A program made the position numbers and the translations under genes. From assembly GCF_043195095.1 (NCBI RefSeq), contig NZ_JBAFWN010000008.1: a stretch of DNA of 64,000 nucleotides; one strand, 5' to 3'. Positions 42,777 through 52,955 of this stretch are shown piece after piece. A model generated the notes under the pieces. It was not told the DNA's origin, searched no databases, and was given only the letters and a program-made list of their open reading frames with translations. The stretch comes from NCEH01 sp043195095. Its GTDB lineage: Bacteria; Pseudomonadota; Alphaproteobacteria; Rhizobiales; Xanthobacteraceae. Numbering within the stretch: the first letter of the stretch is position 1; each line of letters opens with the position of its first letter.

Positions 42777-44033
42777 ATGGATCGCAGGACGTTTCTGAAA
42801 TCAAGCGCCGCGCTGGCCGCCGTCGGCACCGTGGCCATGCCCTATGTGGCGCGCGCGCAGGCCAGCGGGCCGATCAAGATCGGCGTCATGGCGCCGCTCA
42901 CCGGGGTGGTCGCCGCCGGCGGACGCGAGATGGTGGACGGCTTCAACATGTATTGGGAAGAGCGCGGCTTCCAGTCCGGCGGCCGCAAGGTGGAGATCGT
43001 CGTGGAAGACGACGCCTCCAACCCCGATACCGCGCTCCAGAAGGCCCGTCGCCTGGTCGAACAGGCCAATGTGGACATGCTGTTCGGCAATCTGCTGGCC
43101 AACACCGGCCTTGCGGTGGCCAATTACGTGAAGGGCAACGGCATGCCCTATTTCATCCCGATCATCGCCGCCGACGATCTCACCCAGCGCCACCGCATCA
43201 AGAACGTGATCCGGGTGGCCGGCTATACCGCGAGCCAGTTCCCCCGTCCGCTCGCCGACTGGTGCCTCAAGCAGGGCTATCGCAAGGTCGCCACCATCAG
43301 CCAGGACTATACGTTCGGGCACGAGCAGTGCGGCGGCTTCTGCCAGACCTTCACCGAGGGCGGCGGCAAGGTGCTGGGCCAGTTCTGGCATCCGCTGAAC
43401 ACCTCGGACTTCAGCCCCTATCTCGGCCAATTGGCCAATCTCGGCGCCGACGTGATCTTCTGCATGGAAACGGGCGCCGACGCCGCGCGGCTGATGCAGC
43501 AATATGCGAATTTCGGCCTGAAGGGCCAGATCCCGCTGGTGGGCGCCATGAACGTCACCGACCAGTCGGTGATCCGCACCATGGGCGACGAGGTCGAGGG
43601 CGTGGTGGTCGCCGCGCATTTCGCGGAAGGCTCGGACAATCCGCGCACCAAGGAATTCGTGGCGGCCTACGGCAAGAAATTCTCGAAGCTGCCCTCGCTC
43701 TACGGCTTCTCCATGTATTCCGGCGCCATGTGGATCGACGAAGCGCTGAAGCCGCTCAACGGCGCGACGGCGGACCGCGATGCGTTCCTGGCTTCGGTGA
43801 TGAAGACCGAACTCGTCAATTCGCCGCTCGGCACCACCGTGAAGCTCGATGCCTTCGGCAATCCGATCTACGACGTGTCGATCCGCAAGGTGGTCAAGAA
43901 TGCGGATGGCAAATATTGGAACGTGCCGATTGCCTCCTATCCGCAGGTGTCGCAATTCTGGAAATATGATCCGGAAACCTACATGAAGCAGCCGCCCTAT
44001 TCGCGCGACTTCCAGGGCATCAAGAAAAGCTGA
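42777..44033 (+). CDS. HAAT ABC importer substrate-binding protein with Tat-like signal
   Basis: A 418-residue periplasmic binding protein. The N-terminus MDRRTFLKSSAALAAVG has a twin-arginine motif followed by a hydrophobic stretch to ARAQ, so export may be by Tat. Mature motifs are IKIGVMAPLTGVVAAGGREM and AQ-proximal lobe VEIVVEDDASNPDTALQKAR. The family branch resembles amide/urea-type binding proteins (YfiB-like FmdD/UrtA group) by eye, which would fit the amide hydrolases of the operon, but ligand class is inference. ATG 42777 follows CAGGAG. It is placed between the permease and ATPase genes. Confidence 0.93.
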   Translation: MDRRTFLKSSAALAAVGTVAMPYVARAQASGPIKIGVMAPLTGVVAAGGREMVDGFNMYWEERGFQSGGRKVEIVVEDDASNPDTALQKARRLVEQANVDMLFGNLLANTGLAVANYVKGNGMPYFIPIIAADDLTQRHRIKNVIRVAGYTASQFPRPLADWCLKQGYRKVATISQDYTFGHEQCGGFCQTFTEGGGKVLGQFWHPLNTSDFSPYLGQLANLGADVIFCMETGADAARLMQQYANFGLKGQIPLVGAMNVTDQSVIRTMGDEVEGVVVAAHFAEGSDNPRTKEFVAAYGKKFSKLPSLYGFSMYSGAMWIDEALKPLNGATADRDAFLASVMKTELVNSPLGTTVKLDAFGNPIYDVSIRKVVKNADGKYWNVPIASYPQVSQFWKYDPETYMKQPPYSRDFQGIKKS

Positions 44034-44042
44034 GATGCCGCA

Positions 44043-44125
44043 GCGGAGCCACCTTTTCCCCATTTGGAGGCTCCGCATCGGCTGGCGAGAGGGGTGGGCT
44101 CAGCCCTGACGCCGACCCCTCTCGC
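44043..44125. terminator. Nested hairpins between binding-protein and ATPase genes
   Basis: Two stems: GCGGAGCC/GGCTCCGC (44043-44076) and a perfect 11-bp GCGAGAGGGGT/ACCCCTCTCGC (44085-44125) with an inner GGGCT-C-AGCCC stem. They follow the binding-protein stop codon and precede the LivG start, so they may limit read-through or protect the upstream RNA. Confidence 0.6.
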
Positions 44126-44176
44126 TTTCCCCTTCGCCGGCAGGCTCGCCGGCATCGAACCGAGGCGCCCCGCGTC

Positions 44177-44924
<748 letters not shown>

Positions 44925-44932
<8 letters not shown>

Positions 44933-45629
44933 GGTTGAGGACATCCATTCCTATTACGGCGACGCCCATGTGCTGCACGGCGCCAGCCTGAATGTGGGCA
45001 AGAGCGAAGTGGTCGCCCTGCTCGGCCGCAACGGCATGGGCAAGACCACGCTCATCCGCTCCATCATGGGCCTCTCGCCCCCGAACGTGCGGCAGGGCGC
45101 GGTGCGCTGGAAGGGCAAGAGCCTGCTCGGCGTCGCGCCCCATCTGATCGCCCGCAGCGGCATCGCCTTGGTGCCCCAGGGCCGGCGGCTGTTTCCCTCG
45201 CTCACCGTGACCGAGCACCTCACCGTGCTCAAGCCCGCCAGCGCCACCCATGGCTGGACGGTGGCCAAGGCGTTCGAATTCTTCCCCCGCCTCGCCGAGC
45301 GGCGCTCTCATCGCGGCAACCAGCTCTCCGGCGGCGAGCGGCAGATGCTCGCGGTGGCGCGCGCGCTGATGATCGACCCCGAGCTGATCTTGATGGACGA
45401 GCCCTCCGAGGGCCTCGCGCCGGTGATGGTGCAGCATCTGGAAGGCATCATGATGGAGTTGAAGCGCGCCGGGCTCTCGATCCTGCTGGTGGAGCAGAAC
45501 CTCTATAGCGCCCTGGCGGTGGCGGACCGGGTCTACATCCTGGAAACCGGACGCGTGGTACACGAGGCGCCCGCCGCCGAGATCGCCCGCCAGCCCGAAA
45601 CCCTCACCCGCTTCCTCGGCGTGCACTGA
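44925..45629 (+). CDS. HAAT ABC importer ATPase, LivF type
   Basis: A 234-residue ATPase: Walker A GRNGMGKTTLIR, signature LSGGERQMLAVARAL, Walker B LILMDEPSEGLAP, LLVEQNLYSALAVADRVYIL. It is the last subunit of the fourth importer, and the amidase-accessory gene follows after 11 bases. Confidence 0.95.
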
Positions 45630-45640
45630 AAGGCCTCACC

Positions 45641-45859
45641 ATGACCGAAGATGATTGGACGAGCCGCATGCGCGCGCTCAATGGCGTGACCCTCGATGCC
45701 GCCCAGGCGGCGGCGGCGCGCGACGTGGCGCTGGGGATCAACGCGACCATCGAAGCCGGCGCGCGCGAGCGGATCACGCTCGCCGATGCCCCGTGGAGCT
45801 TCGCGACTTTGTGCGCCAGCTTCACCGCGCCGACCCCCGACACGAAGGCCAAGCCATGA
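45641..45859 (+). CDS. DUF4089 / AtzG-like amidase accessory protein
   Basis: A 72-residue soluble protein. It resembles DUF4089 and AtzG, small GatC-like proteins that clasp and stabilise an AtzE-type amidase. Visible family features are a helix around LDAAQAAAARDVALGINATI and the late hydrophobic WSFATLCASF. It overlaps the amidase gene by 4 bases (ATGA), which supports a stoichiometric complex. In the cyanuric acid pathway the AtzG-AtzE pair hydrolyses 1-carboxybiuret, but here the substrate is unknown. Confidence 0.78.
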   Translation: MTEDDWTSRMRALNGVTLDAAQAAAARDVALGINATIEAGARERITLADAPWSFATLCASFTAPTPDTKAKP

Positions 45860-47268
45860 GCGAAATGCAGGAATGGGGTGTCGTCGCGACCGCCGACGCC
45901 ATCGCGAAGGGTGAGGCTTCCGCCGAGCAGGTGGCCACCCTTGCCCTCGACCGGCTGAAGCGCATGGGTCCGCGCTTCAACGCCATCATGCTGATCACCC
46001 GCGACAGCGCGCTGGAAGCCGCGCGCGCGGTGGATCAGGCGCGGGCCCGGGGCGAGACGCTCGGCCCGCTCGCCGGCGTGCCGCTCGCCCATAAGGATCT
46101 CTATTACCGGGCGGGGCGCGTGTGCACCGGCGGATCGCTGATCCGCAAGGATTTCGTGCCGGACGTCACGTCCACCGCTCTGGAACGTCTGGACGCGGCG
46201 GGCGCGCTGGATCTCGGCACGCTCCACCTCGCCGAACTCGCGCTCTCGCCCACCGGCTTCAACGCCCAATACGGCCACGGGCTGAACCCCTGGAACACCG
46301 CTTATGGCGCGGGCGGCTCGTCGTCCGGCTCGGGCGCGGCGGTGGCGGCGCGGCTGGTGCCGGCGGCGCTCGGCTCGGATACCGCAGGCTCCATCCGCCA
46401 TCCCGCGGGCATGTGCGGCATCACCGGCATCAAGCCCACCCACGGCCTGGTGCCGCTGTATGGCGCCATGCCGCTCGCCCCCTCGCTGGACACGCTCGGC
46501 CCGCTCGCCACCAGCGCGCGGGACGCGGCGCGCATCCTCTCCGTGATCGGCGGACCGGATGCCCGCGACGCCTCCAGCGTGAACGCGCCGGTGCGCGATT
46601 ACGAGACCGCGCTGACGGGCGATCTGGCCGGCCTCACCATCGCGGTGCCGCAGGCCTATTATCGCGAGGCCGCGACGCCCGAGATCAACGCCCTTCTGGA
46701 CGAAAGCCTGCGCGTGATGAAGGACGCCGGCGCGCGCGTGGTCGAGACCGCCGTGCCGGACATGGCGCTGGTCAATGCGCTCATCATGCTGGTGATGGCG
46801 GTGGAGGGGGCGACCCTGCATCGCAAGGCGCTGGTGGAGCGGCCGCAGGACATCGGCGCCCAGGTGCGCGCACGCCTGATGCCGGGCCTCTCCTACCCCG
46901 CGACCCGTTACGCCGAGGCGCTGATGATGCGCGCCACCATCGCCCGCGAATGGCTCGCCGCCGCCATGGGCGAGGCGGACATGGTGCATATCCCGACCTT
47001 CGCCATTCCGGTGCCGACGATCGCGGAGACCACCCAGGCCGATTTCGCGACCGTGCTCGGCAAGCTCACCCATTGCACGCGCGGCATCAATTATCTGGGC
47101 CTGCCGGCGGTGGCGGTGCCGTGCGGCTTTACGCAGAACGGCCTGCCCGCCTCGTTCCAGCTGGTTGGCCGTCCCTATGCCGAGGGCGTGCTGCTGCGCG
47201 CGGCCGACGCCTATCAGCACCGGACCGATTTTCATACGCGCATCCCGCCGGATTGCGGCGCGCTATAG
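45856..47268 (+). CDS. Amidase signature family hydrolase, AtzE-like
   Basis: A 470-residue amidase with intact triad: Lys80 in VPLAHKDLYYRAG, Ser155 in GAGGSSSGSGAA and Ser179 in GSDTAGSIRHPAGMCG, with the normal 75- and 24-residue spacing. The 4-base overlap with a DUF4089 gene places it in the AtzE/GatA-like group working as a small-subunit complex. It is the last gene of the operon and probably releases ammonia from a ring-opened amide or carbamoyl intermediate. A MITE-like element starts 4 bases after its stop. Confidence 0.92.
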   Translation: MSEMQEWGVVATADAIAKGEASAEQVATLALDRLKRMGPRFNAIMLITRDSALEAARAVDQARARGETLGPLAGVPLAHKDLYYRAGRVCTGGSLIRKDFVPDVTSTALERLDAAGALDLGTLHLAELALSPTGFNAQYGHGLNPWNTAYGAGGSSSGSGAAVAARLVPAALGSDTAGSIRHPAGMCGITGIKPTHGLVPLYGAMPLAPSLDTLGPLATSARDAARILSVIGGPDARDASSVNAPVRDYETALTGDLAGLTIAVPQAYYREAATPEINALLDESLRVMKDAGARVVETAVPDMALVNALIMLVMAVEGATLHRKALVERPQDIGAQVRARLMPGLSYPATRYAEALMMRATIAREWLAAAMGEADMVHIPTFAIPVPTIAETTQADFATVLGKLTHCTRGINYLGLPAVAVPCGFTQNGLPASFQLVGRPYAEGVLLRAADAYQHRTDFHTRIPPDCGAL

Positions 47269-47272
47269 GCCG

Positions 47273-47496
47273 GCTCGACCTTCATGGCTCGACGCTGTTG
47301 AGGAGAGAAACGTCATGCACGGGCTTGTCCCGTGCATCCACGCGGCACCGCTGGCACCGGCTCTTCAAAGCCTGCACGTTCGGCCCGGCATGGATGGCCG
47401 GGACGCGCCCGGCCATGACGACCGGTGAAAGAAAGACAATGGCGCGCACGTGCCGTCAGGCGGCTCGACGATGCACCACGCCGCTGAATGTCGATC
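47273..47496 (+). repeat. MITE-like element, copy 2 (family B, 224 bases)
   Basis: It matches copy 1 (6649-6869) in inverted orientation over its whole length, including both internal palindromes and the run AGGAGAGAAACGTCATGCAC. The right terminal repeat TGAATGTCGATC (47485-47496) is exact, the left one (47273-47284) matches at 10 of 12 positions. Like copy 1 it begins just after a stop codon and is read in the direction of that gene. Confidence 0.82.
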
Positions 47497-47567
47497 GGCG
47501 CGTGCTCTAACGAATGTTTCGGGCCGATCCGGCCCAGCCACACCGGCGGCACGGCCGCCAACACATG

Positions 47568-47589
47568 CGGCGGGGAGACTTCCCCGCCG
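47568..47589 (+). terminator. Terminator-like hairpin
   Basis: CGGCGGGGA-GACT-TCCCCGCCG is a perfect 9-bp stem with a 4-base loop, placed after the MITE-like element and before the AT-rich leader of the next operon. Confidence 0.55.
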
Positions 47590-47728
47590 TCCGCGCCGGA
47601 AGAACGTCCCTCCAAAGCGGAGGCGGCGCGCTTCGGCGCGTCTGCGTTTTGCGAAATCTATTTTATAATCAATAGCTTGCATAAAATTTGAGCTTGACCA
47701 AGCCGGCGCCATTCCCTCTGATGTGGAC

Positions 47729-47750
47729 AGATATCTGATCCGATATATCG
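47729..47750. promoter_or_regulatory. Adjacent palindromes before the NMT1-type importer operon
   Basis: AGATATCT (47729-47736) and CGATATATCG (47741-47750) lie 12-33 bases before the start codon at 47762 in an AT-rich stretch. They could be the operator for the GntR regulator encoded in the same operon at 50495. Confidence 0.45.
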
Positions 47751-47761
47751 CTGAGGATGAC

Positions 47762-48610
47762 ATGTCCCGCGTCGAAATCCGTAATCTGCGAAAGACCTAT
47801 TCGACTCCGGGGGGAAGCCAGGTGGTGGCTCTCCAGGACTTCAGCCTGGACATCGCCACCGGCGAGTTCATCTGCCTGCTCGGCCCGTCGGGCTGCGGCA
47901 AGACCACCGCGCTCAACATCGTCGCCGGCCTGCTCAAGCAATCGGGCGGTGAGGTGCGGGTGGACGAGCGCAAGGTCACCGGCCCGGGTCCCGACCGCGC
48001 CTATGTGTTCCAGGACTATGCGCTGTTTCCCTGGCTGACGGTGGCCGAGAACGTCGCCTTCGGCCTGGAATCCCAAGGCTGGGAGAAGACCGCGCGGCTT
48101 GAGCGGGCGCGCGCGATCCTCGCCGTCATGGGGCTCGACAAGTTCGCCGACGCCCATCCCAAGCAGCTCTCCGGCGGCATGCGCCAGCGCGTCTCCATCG
48201 CCCGGGCGCTCGCCGTCAATCCCAAGGTGCTGCTGATGGACGAGCCGTTCGCCGCGCTCGACGCCTTCACCCGCGCCCAGCTCCAGGACGAACTGCTCTC
48301 CATCTGGGAGGCGCTCAACAAGACGGTGCTGTTCGTGACCCACAATATCGACGAGGCGGTCCAGCTCGCGGATCGCATCGTCGTCATGACCTCGCGGCCC
48401 GGCCGCATGAAGCTGGTGGTGGAGAACGACCTGCCCCGGCCGCGCGACGTGACCTCGCCGGCCTATCTGGAACGCGTCAATCAGGTGCGCGACTCGCTCG
48501 GCGAGGAGATGGGCCTCGGCCATCACAAGACCTATCGCGGCCTCGCGGACATTCTCGGCGCCGGCGTGCCGGCTCCGGCGCAGGAAGGAGCCAGCCATGT
48601 CGCCAATTGA
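47762..48610 (+). CDS. Nitrate/sulfonate/taurine-type ABC importer ATPase (SsuB/TauB family)
   Basis: A 282-residue ATPase. Walker A GPSGCGKTTALN, signature LSGGMRQRVSIARAL, Walker B VLLMDEPFAALDAFTRAQLQ and TTHNIDEAV-like VTHNIDEAVQLADRIVVM identify the SsuB/TauB group. ATG 47762 opens the conserved part; the open frame extends a further 13 residues upstream. It overlaps the permease gene by 14 bases. Confidence 0.94.
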   Translation: MSRVEIRNLRKTYSTPGGSQVVALQDFSLDIATGEFICLLGPSGCGKTTALNIVAGLLKQSGGEVRVDERKVTGPGPDRAYVFQDYALFPWLTVAENVAFGLESQGWEKTARLERARAILAVMGLDKFADAHPKQLSGGMRQRVSIARALAVNPKVLLMDEPFAALDAFTRAQLQDELLSIWEALNKTVLFVTHNIDEAVQLADRIVVMTSRPGRMKLVVENDLPRPRDVTSPAYLERVNQVRDSLGEEMGLGHHKTYRGLADILGAGVPAPAQEGASHVAN

Positions 48611-49448
48611 TGCGACCCCCTCCGCCGTCACGGAACGTGGCACCCGTTCCATGATCGACCGCCTGCGCGGCCCGCGCGCCACCCGCTTCGCCCATGCGGC
48701 GGTGGGATATCTGTTCCTGGTCGGTGTGATCCTGCTCTGGCACCTCGCGGCCACCAGCGGCATCTATCCGCGCCATCTCCTGCCGACCCCGATGGAAGTG
48801 GCGCAGGCGGTCCGCGAAGCGTTCGACGACGGCGATCTGATCCACAATGTGACGCGCTCCCTGGAGCGCCAGGTGGTCGGCTATGTGGCCTCGGTGATCG
48901 TGGGCCTGCCGCTCGGCCTCGTGGTCGGCTGGTCCCGCTGGACGCAGAGCGCGCTGCAGACCACCATCCGCATCATCTATCCCATCCCCGGCGTCGCCTG
49001 GGTGCCGCTGGCCATCCTGTGGTTCGGGCTCGGCTTCAAGTCGATCATCTTCGCGATCTTCATCACCGCCGTGTTCCCGATCCTGGTGAACACCGCTGCC
49101 GGCGTCGCCGCCATCGACGAGCAATATATCCGCGTGGTGAAGGTGTTCGGCACCAAGCCGCTGCGCGCCTTCCTGCGGGTGGTGATCCCGGCCGCCATGC
49201 CGTTCATCCTCACCGGCCTGCGGCTCGGCTACGGCACCGGCTGGCGCGTCATCATCTCCGCCGAGATCCTCGCCGCCACCGACGGGCTCGGCTTCATGAT
49301 CGACAATGCCCGCTGGCAGCTGCGCCCGGACCTCGTCATCGGCGGCATGCTCATCATCGGCATCGTGGGATTGCTGGTGGAGACCGTGTTCTTCGACTGG
49401 CTCGAACGCCGCACCATCGGGCGCTGGGGCATGCAGCGGACCGACTGA
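48597..49448 (+). CDS. ABC importer permease (SsuC/TauC family, BPD_transp_1)
   Basis: A 283-residue permease with about six hydrophobic segments and the binding-protein-dependent transport fold. Visible are LEVYP-like IYPIPGVAWVPLAILWFGLG, the EAA coupling loop KVFGTKPLRAFLRVVIPAAM and TGWRVIISAEILAATDGLG. It is paired by overlap with the ATPase gene. Confidence 0.94.
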   Translation: MSPIDATPSAVTERGTRSMIDRLRGPRATRFAHAAVGYLFLVGVILLWHLAATSGIYPRHLLPTPMEVAQAVREAFDDGDLIHNVTRSLERQVVGYVASVIVGLPLGLVVGWSRWTQSALQTTIRIIYPIPGVAWVPLAILWFGLGFKSIIFAIFITAVFPILVNTAAGVAAIDEQYIRVVKVFGTKPLRAFLRVVIPAAMPFILTGLRLGYGTGWRVIISAEILAATDGLGFMIDNARWQLRPDLVIGGMLIIGIVGLLVETVFFDWLERRTIGRWGMQRTD

Positions 49449-49483
49449 CCCCTCCCTTCCAGAGCAGAACAGGAAAAGCCGAC

Positions 49484-50464
49484 ATGACAAGGCACGGATT
49501 TTCGTTCCGACCCGGGCGGTTGATCGCTGCCCTTTCGCTATGCGCCGCCACGCTGTTCGGCGTGACGCAGGCAAGCGCCGAGCCCTATCGCCCGCGCATC
49601 TTCGCCGGCTATCCCGGCTGGGATCACCTGATGCCCTTCCTCGACGAGGAGCTGGGCATCTGGAAAGCCTATGGCATCGACCCGATCTTCGACAGCGGCT
49701 CCTCCCAGCGCGTGAGCCAGGTGCTCCAGACCGGGGAATGGGACGCGGCCTATACCCAGGTCGCCACCGCCCTCACCTATCGCGCACGCGGCCTGCCGAT
49801 CGTCATCGCCGGCGCCTCCAGCTACGGCTCGGCGACCGTGGTGGCCCGCAAGGACCTCGCTTCCGACAAGGACATCAAGAATTTCGGCATCGTGCGCCAG
49901 CTCGATACCATGCATCTGCTGGCGGCCGAGCACATCCTGCCGAGCCACGGCATCGATCCCAAGAGCGTGAAATTCATCCAGGTGCCCCCGCCCGAGGCCG
50001 GCATCGCGCTCGAGCGCAAGGACATCGACGCCTATTACGTCTACGAGCCCTATGCTTCGCAGATGATCGAGAAGGGCCAGGCGAAGCTTCTGTGGGACTG
50101 GCGCGAGGTGTTCGCGAACGGCCAGATCTACCGCAACGCCCTGGTGCTGAACGAAGACTTCATCAAGGCGCACCCGGAAGAAGCGCGCAAGGTGGTGTGG
50201 GCGCACCTCGCCGCGCTCGACATCATCCAGAAGGATCCCAAGCGCGCCGCCGAAGTGCTCGCCCGCCGCGCCAAGACCACCGTGGACGAAGCCATGCTCG
50301 GCTACGCCAAGGCGGGCTGGGACCAGCGCACCATTCCCGAGGACTTCCTCAAACTCACCGAGGACGACCTGATCAAGTGGAAGGTGCTGCGGTCTCCGGT
50401 CGATCTGAAGGCGGCGGTGGATTTTTCGCTCCAGCAGGGATACCGCCCGCCTGACGCGAAGTGA
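49484..50464 (+). CDS. ABC importer substrate-binding protein (NMT1/SsuA-like)
   Basis: A 326-residue periplasmic protein with a signal peptide of about 32 residues ending ASAEP. Mature features are FAGYPGWDHLMPFLDEELGI, VSQVLQTGEWDAAYTQVATA and LERKDIDAYYVYEPYASQMI, typical of SsuA/NMT1 proteins that bind sulfonates, aromatic acids or pyrimidine precursors. It is codirectional with the ATPase and permease genes. The enzymes downstream suggest an aromatic or 2-oxo acid ligand, which is inference. Confidence 0.91.
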   Translation: MTRHGFSFRPGRLIAALSLCAATLFGVTQASAEPYRPRIFAGYPGWDHLMPFLDEELGIWKAYGIDPIFDSGSSQRVSQVLQTGEWDAAYTQVATALTYRARGLPIVIAGASSYGSATVVARKDLASDKDIKNFGIVRQLDTMHLLAAEHILPSHGIDPKSVKFIQVPPPEAGIALERKDIDAYYVYEPYASQMIEKGQAKLLWDWREVFANGQIYRNALVLNEDFIKAHPEEARKVVWAHLAALDIIQKDPKRAAEVLARRAKTTVDEAMLGYAKAGWDQRTIPEDFLKLTEDDLIKWKVLRSPVDLKAAVDFSLQQGYRPPDAK

Positions 50465-50494
50465 GCGGATGAATCCGGAGCGAGGACGACCATC

Positions 50495-51202
50495 ATGGGC
50501 CTGACGGACGGCGAAAAGCTGCTGCTCGGCAGCATTCCAAGCCGCAAGGATGCGGTGCTGCAAGTGCTGCGCGCCGCCATCATCGAGGGGCGGCTGGGAC
50601 CCGGCGCGCGCCTCGAGCCCGACCGCATCGCGGCCGACCTCGGATGCAGCCGCATGCCGGTGCGCGAGGCGCTCAAGGTGCTCGAAGTGGAGGGCCTCGT
50701 CACCTGCTACCCGTTCCGCGGCACCGAGGTGTCGCAGCTGCGGGCCGAGGAGGTGGCGGAGCTGTTCGCCATGCGCACTGCCCTCGAATGCCTCGCGCTG
50801 ACGCGGGCGATCCCCAACCTCACCGACCAGGAACTCGCCAAGATGGGCGAGATCCTGGCCACCATGGATGCCCCGCAGGACCGGGAGCGCTGGCGCGAGC
50901 TGAACCAGCGCTTCCATTCCATCATCAACGCCGCCAGCGGCTGGCCGCGCCTCGTCGAGCAGATCGACGTGCTGCGCCGGAACGTGGAGCGCTACGTGCG
51001 CATCTGGGTCGACAGCGAGGGATATGAGACGCCCCAGCGCCAGCACTGGGCCTTGTACGAAGCCTGCCGCACCCGCGACGTGGGCGCGGCACAACGGGTG
51101 CTGACGGAACATTTCCGCGACACCGCAGACATGGTGCAGCGGGTGGCCGCCGAACGCGCGATCGCGTCCCCCACCCTGCCGCATCCCGCCGAGACGCTCT
51201 GA
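50495..51202 (+). CDS. GntR-family regulator, FCD subfamily
   Basis: A 235-residue regulator. Its winged helix is seen in DRIAADLGCSRMPVREALKV and GLVTCYPFRGTEVSQL, and its FCD domain carries LNQRFHSIINAAS and HWALYEACRT. Unlike the other GntR genes here it lies inside the operon, between the importer and the catabolic genes, so it is probably co-transcribed and self-regulated. Confidence 0.92.
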   Translation: MGLTDGEKLLLGSIPSRKDAVLQVLRAAIIEGRLGPGARLEPDRIAADLGCSRMPVREALKVLEVEGLVTCYPFRGTEVSQLRAEEVAELFAMRTALECLALTRAIPNLTDQELAKMGEILATMDAPQDRERWRELNQRFHSIINAASGWPRLVEQIDVLRRNVERYVRIWVDSEGYETPQRQHWALYEACRTRDVGAAQRVLTEHFRDTADMVQRVAAERAIASPTLPHPAETL

Positions 51203-51219
51203 TTTTTAAAGGACCGAAC

Positions 51220-52923
51220 ATGCCGACAGTCGCGGAATGGTTCCTGCGGGGCCTCGCGCTCCATGACGTGGACGCCATCTTCATCAATCCCGGCACCGAT
51301 ACCCCGGCGCTCCAGGAAGCCTATGCCAGCCTGACCCACCAGCAGGTGAAGCTGCCCAAGCTCGTCACCTGCCCGCACGAGGTCATCGCCTGCGCGGCGG
51401 CGCAGGGGGCCTATCTCACCACCGGCCGCGCCCAGGTGGCGCTGGTGCATGTGGACGTCGGCACGGCCAATGCCGCCGGCGCGCTCAACGATGCCCGCGC
51501 CTCGCAGATCCCGGTGCTGCTGTGCGCCGGCATGTCGCCGTCCGCGCTGGATTCCTCGGTGCCCGGCGGGCGCTCGAAATTCATCAACTGGCACCAGGAC
51601 GTGCCGGACCAGCATGCGCTGGTGCGCAATTACACCAAATGGACGCAGACCATCGCCGTCCCGGCCGCCATCGGCCCGGCGGTGGACCGCGCGTTCCAGA
51701 TCGCCAATAGCGAGCCGCAGGGCCCGGTCTATATGGCCTTCCCGCGCGAGACGCTGATGAGCGAGCTGGAGGACGGCGGGCTCGTCGGTCCGGCGCGCAT
51801 CCGCTCGGTGCGCCAGGGCACGCTGTCGCTGGACGAGGCGGAGGCGATCGTCGAGCGGCTCATCGCCGCCCGCAACCCGCTGCTCGTGACCGCCTATGTC
51901 GGACGCACGCCGGAACTGCGGCGCGCCTTCGTGGAGCTGGCGGAACTCACCGGCGCCGGCATCACCGAATATCGCGGCCGCTTCAACGCCCCGCTGGAGC
52001 ACCCGCAGCACCTGGGCTTCAACCCCGAGCAGCAGGTGGTGGATGCCGACCTGATGGTGGTGGTGGATCACGACGTGCCGTTCGTGCCCGCGGACCTCAA
52101 GCTGCAGGACGACGTCCACATCATCCACATCGGCAATGATCCGATCATGCAGCGCTGGACCACCTGGGGCTTTCCCAGCGATACCGTGCACAGCGTGAAC
52201 GTGGGCCGCGCGCTCGATGCCCTCATCGCCTTCGCCCGCACGCGGCAGGACGATCCGCGCATCGCGGCCCGCAAGGCCGCGCTTGCGGCGCGCCATGACA
52301 AGATGGTCGTCGACCGTGACCAGCGCCGCGCGGCGGCGCTTTCCGGCGGCGCCATCTCGCCCATGGAAGTCGGCGCGATCCTCGCGCGCGTCGCCCCCGA
52401 GGCGATGGTGATCGAGGAGGCCGTGACCTCCGGCAATCCCTTCGCCTATGGCTTCACGCCGGGCGAGGAGGGCAGCTATTTCCGCAATGGTGGTTCCTAT
52501 CTGGGCTGGGCGCTCGGCGCATCGTTCGGCGCCCGGCTCGGCGATCCCGACCAGCTCGTGGTCACCGTGGTCGGCGACGGCGCCTTCATGTTCGGCGCCC
52601 CGACGCCGGCCCTGTGGGCGGCGCGGCAGAATGGCGTGCCGCTGCTGGTGATCGTGCTGAACAACGAGAGCTACAATTCCGTGGTCCTCGCCTCGCGCCA
52701 GGATTTTCCGAACGGCGCGCAGGAGCAGTTCGGCCACGTGGGCAGCCTGCTGCCCCAATCGCCCGCGTTCGAGACCCTGGCGGAAGCGTGCGGCGCCTTC
52801 GGGCGGCGCGTCACCCGCATGGAGGATGTGGAGCCGGCGCTTCTTGAGGCGCTCGCGGCGGTCCGCTCGGGCCGCAGCGCGGTGCTCAACATCATGACCG
52901 AAGCCTCGCGGCGGCCGCTCTGA
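51220..52923 (+). CDS. Thiamine-diphosphate-dependent enzyme (acetolactate synthase/benzoylformate decarboxylase family)
   Basis: A 567-residue cytosolic enzyme with the three-domain ThDP layout. The N-terminal pyrimidine domain carries the activating Glu in VTCPHEVIACAAAQGAYL, the central domain spans about residues 190-340, and the C-terminal diphosphate site reads VVGDGAFMFGAPTP followed by VLNNESYNS, the GDG-x-NN motif. ATG 51220 follows AAAGGA. Next to an aldehyde dehydrogenase, the likely role is nonoxidative decarboxylation of a 2-oxo acid to an aldehyde. Carboligase activity is possible. Confidence 0.9.
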   Translation: MPTVAEWFLRGLALHDVDAIFINPGTDTPALQEAYASLTHQQVKLPKLVTCPHEVIACAAAQGAYLTTGRAQVALVHVDVGTANAAGALNDARASQIPVLLCAGMSPSALDSSVPGGRSKFINWHQDVPDQHALVRNYTKWTQTIAVPAAIGPAVDRAFQIANSEPQGPVYMAFPRETLMSELEDGGLVGPARIRSVRQGTLSLDEAEAIVERLIAARNPLLVTAYVGRTPELRRAFVELAELTGAGITEYRGRFNAPLEHPQHLGFNPEQQVVDADLMVVVDHDVPFVPADLKLQDDVHIIHIGNDPIMQRWTTWGFPSDTVHSVNVGRALDALIAFARTRQDDPRIAARKAALAARHDKMVVDRDQRRAAALSGGAISPMEVGAILARVAPEAMVIEEAVTSGNPFAYGFTPGEEGSYFRNGGSYLGWALGASFGARLGDPDQLVVTVVGDGAFMFGAPTPALWAARQNGVPLLVIVLNNESYNSVVLASRQDFPNGAQEQFGHVGSLLPQSPAFETLAEACGAFGRRVTRMEDVEPALLEALAAVRSGRSAVLNIMTEASRRPL

Positions 52924-52955
52924 GCCCGTCGCCATTCCTGATCGAGGAGAGTGCC

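Larger units (their letters stand above)
47269..47761. other. Intergenic region of 493 bases
   Basis: No gene is supported. It holds the MITE-like element (47273-47496), a terminator-like hairpin (47568-47589), and an AT-rich promoter stretch (about 47645-47700) ahead of two palindromes and the next operon. Confidence 0.6.

Noticed and set aside
47449..47691. Short frames of about 67-72 residues downstream of the amidase
   Set aside because: They lie inside the MITE-like element and the hairpin, have no ribosome site and no family-like sequence.
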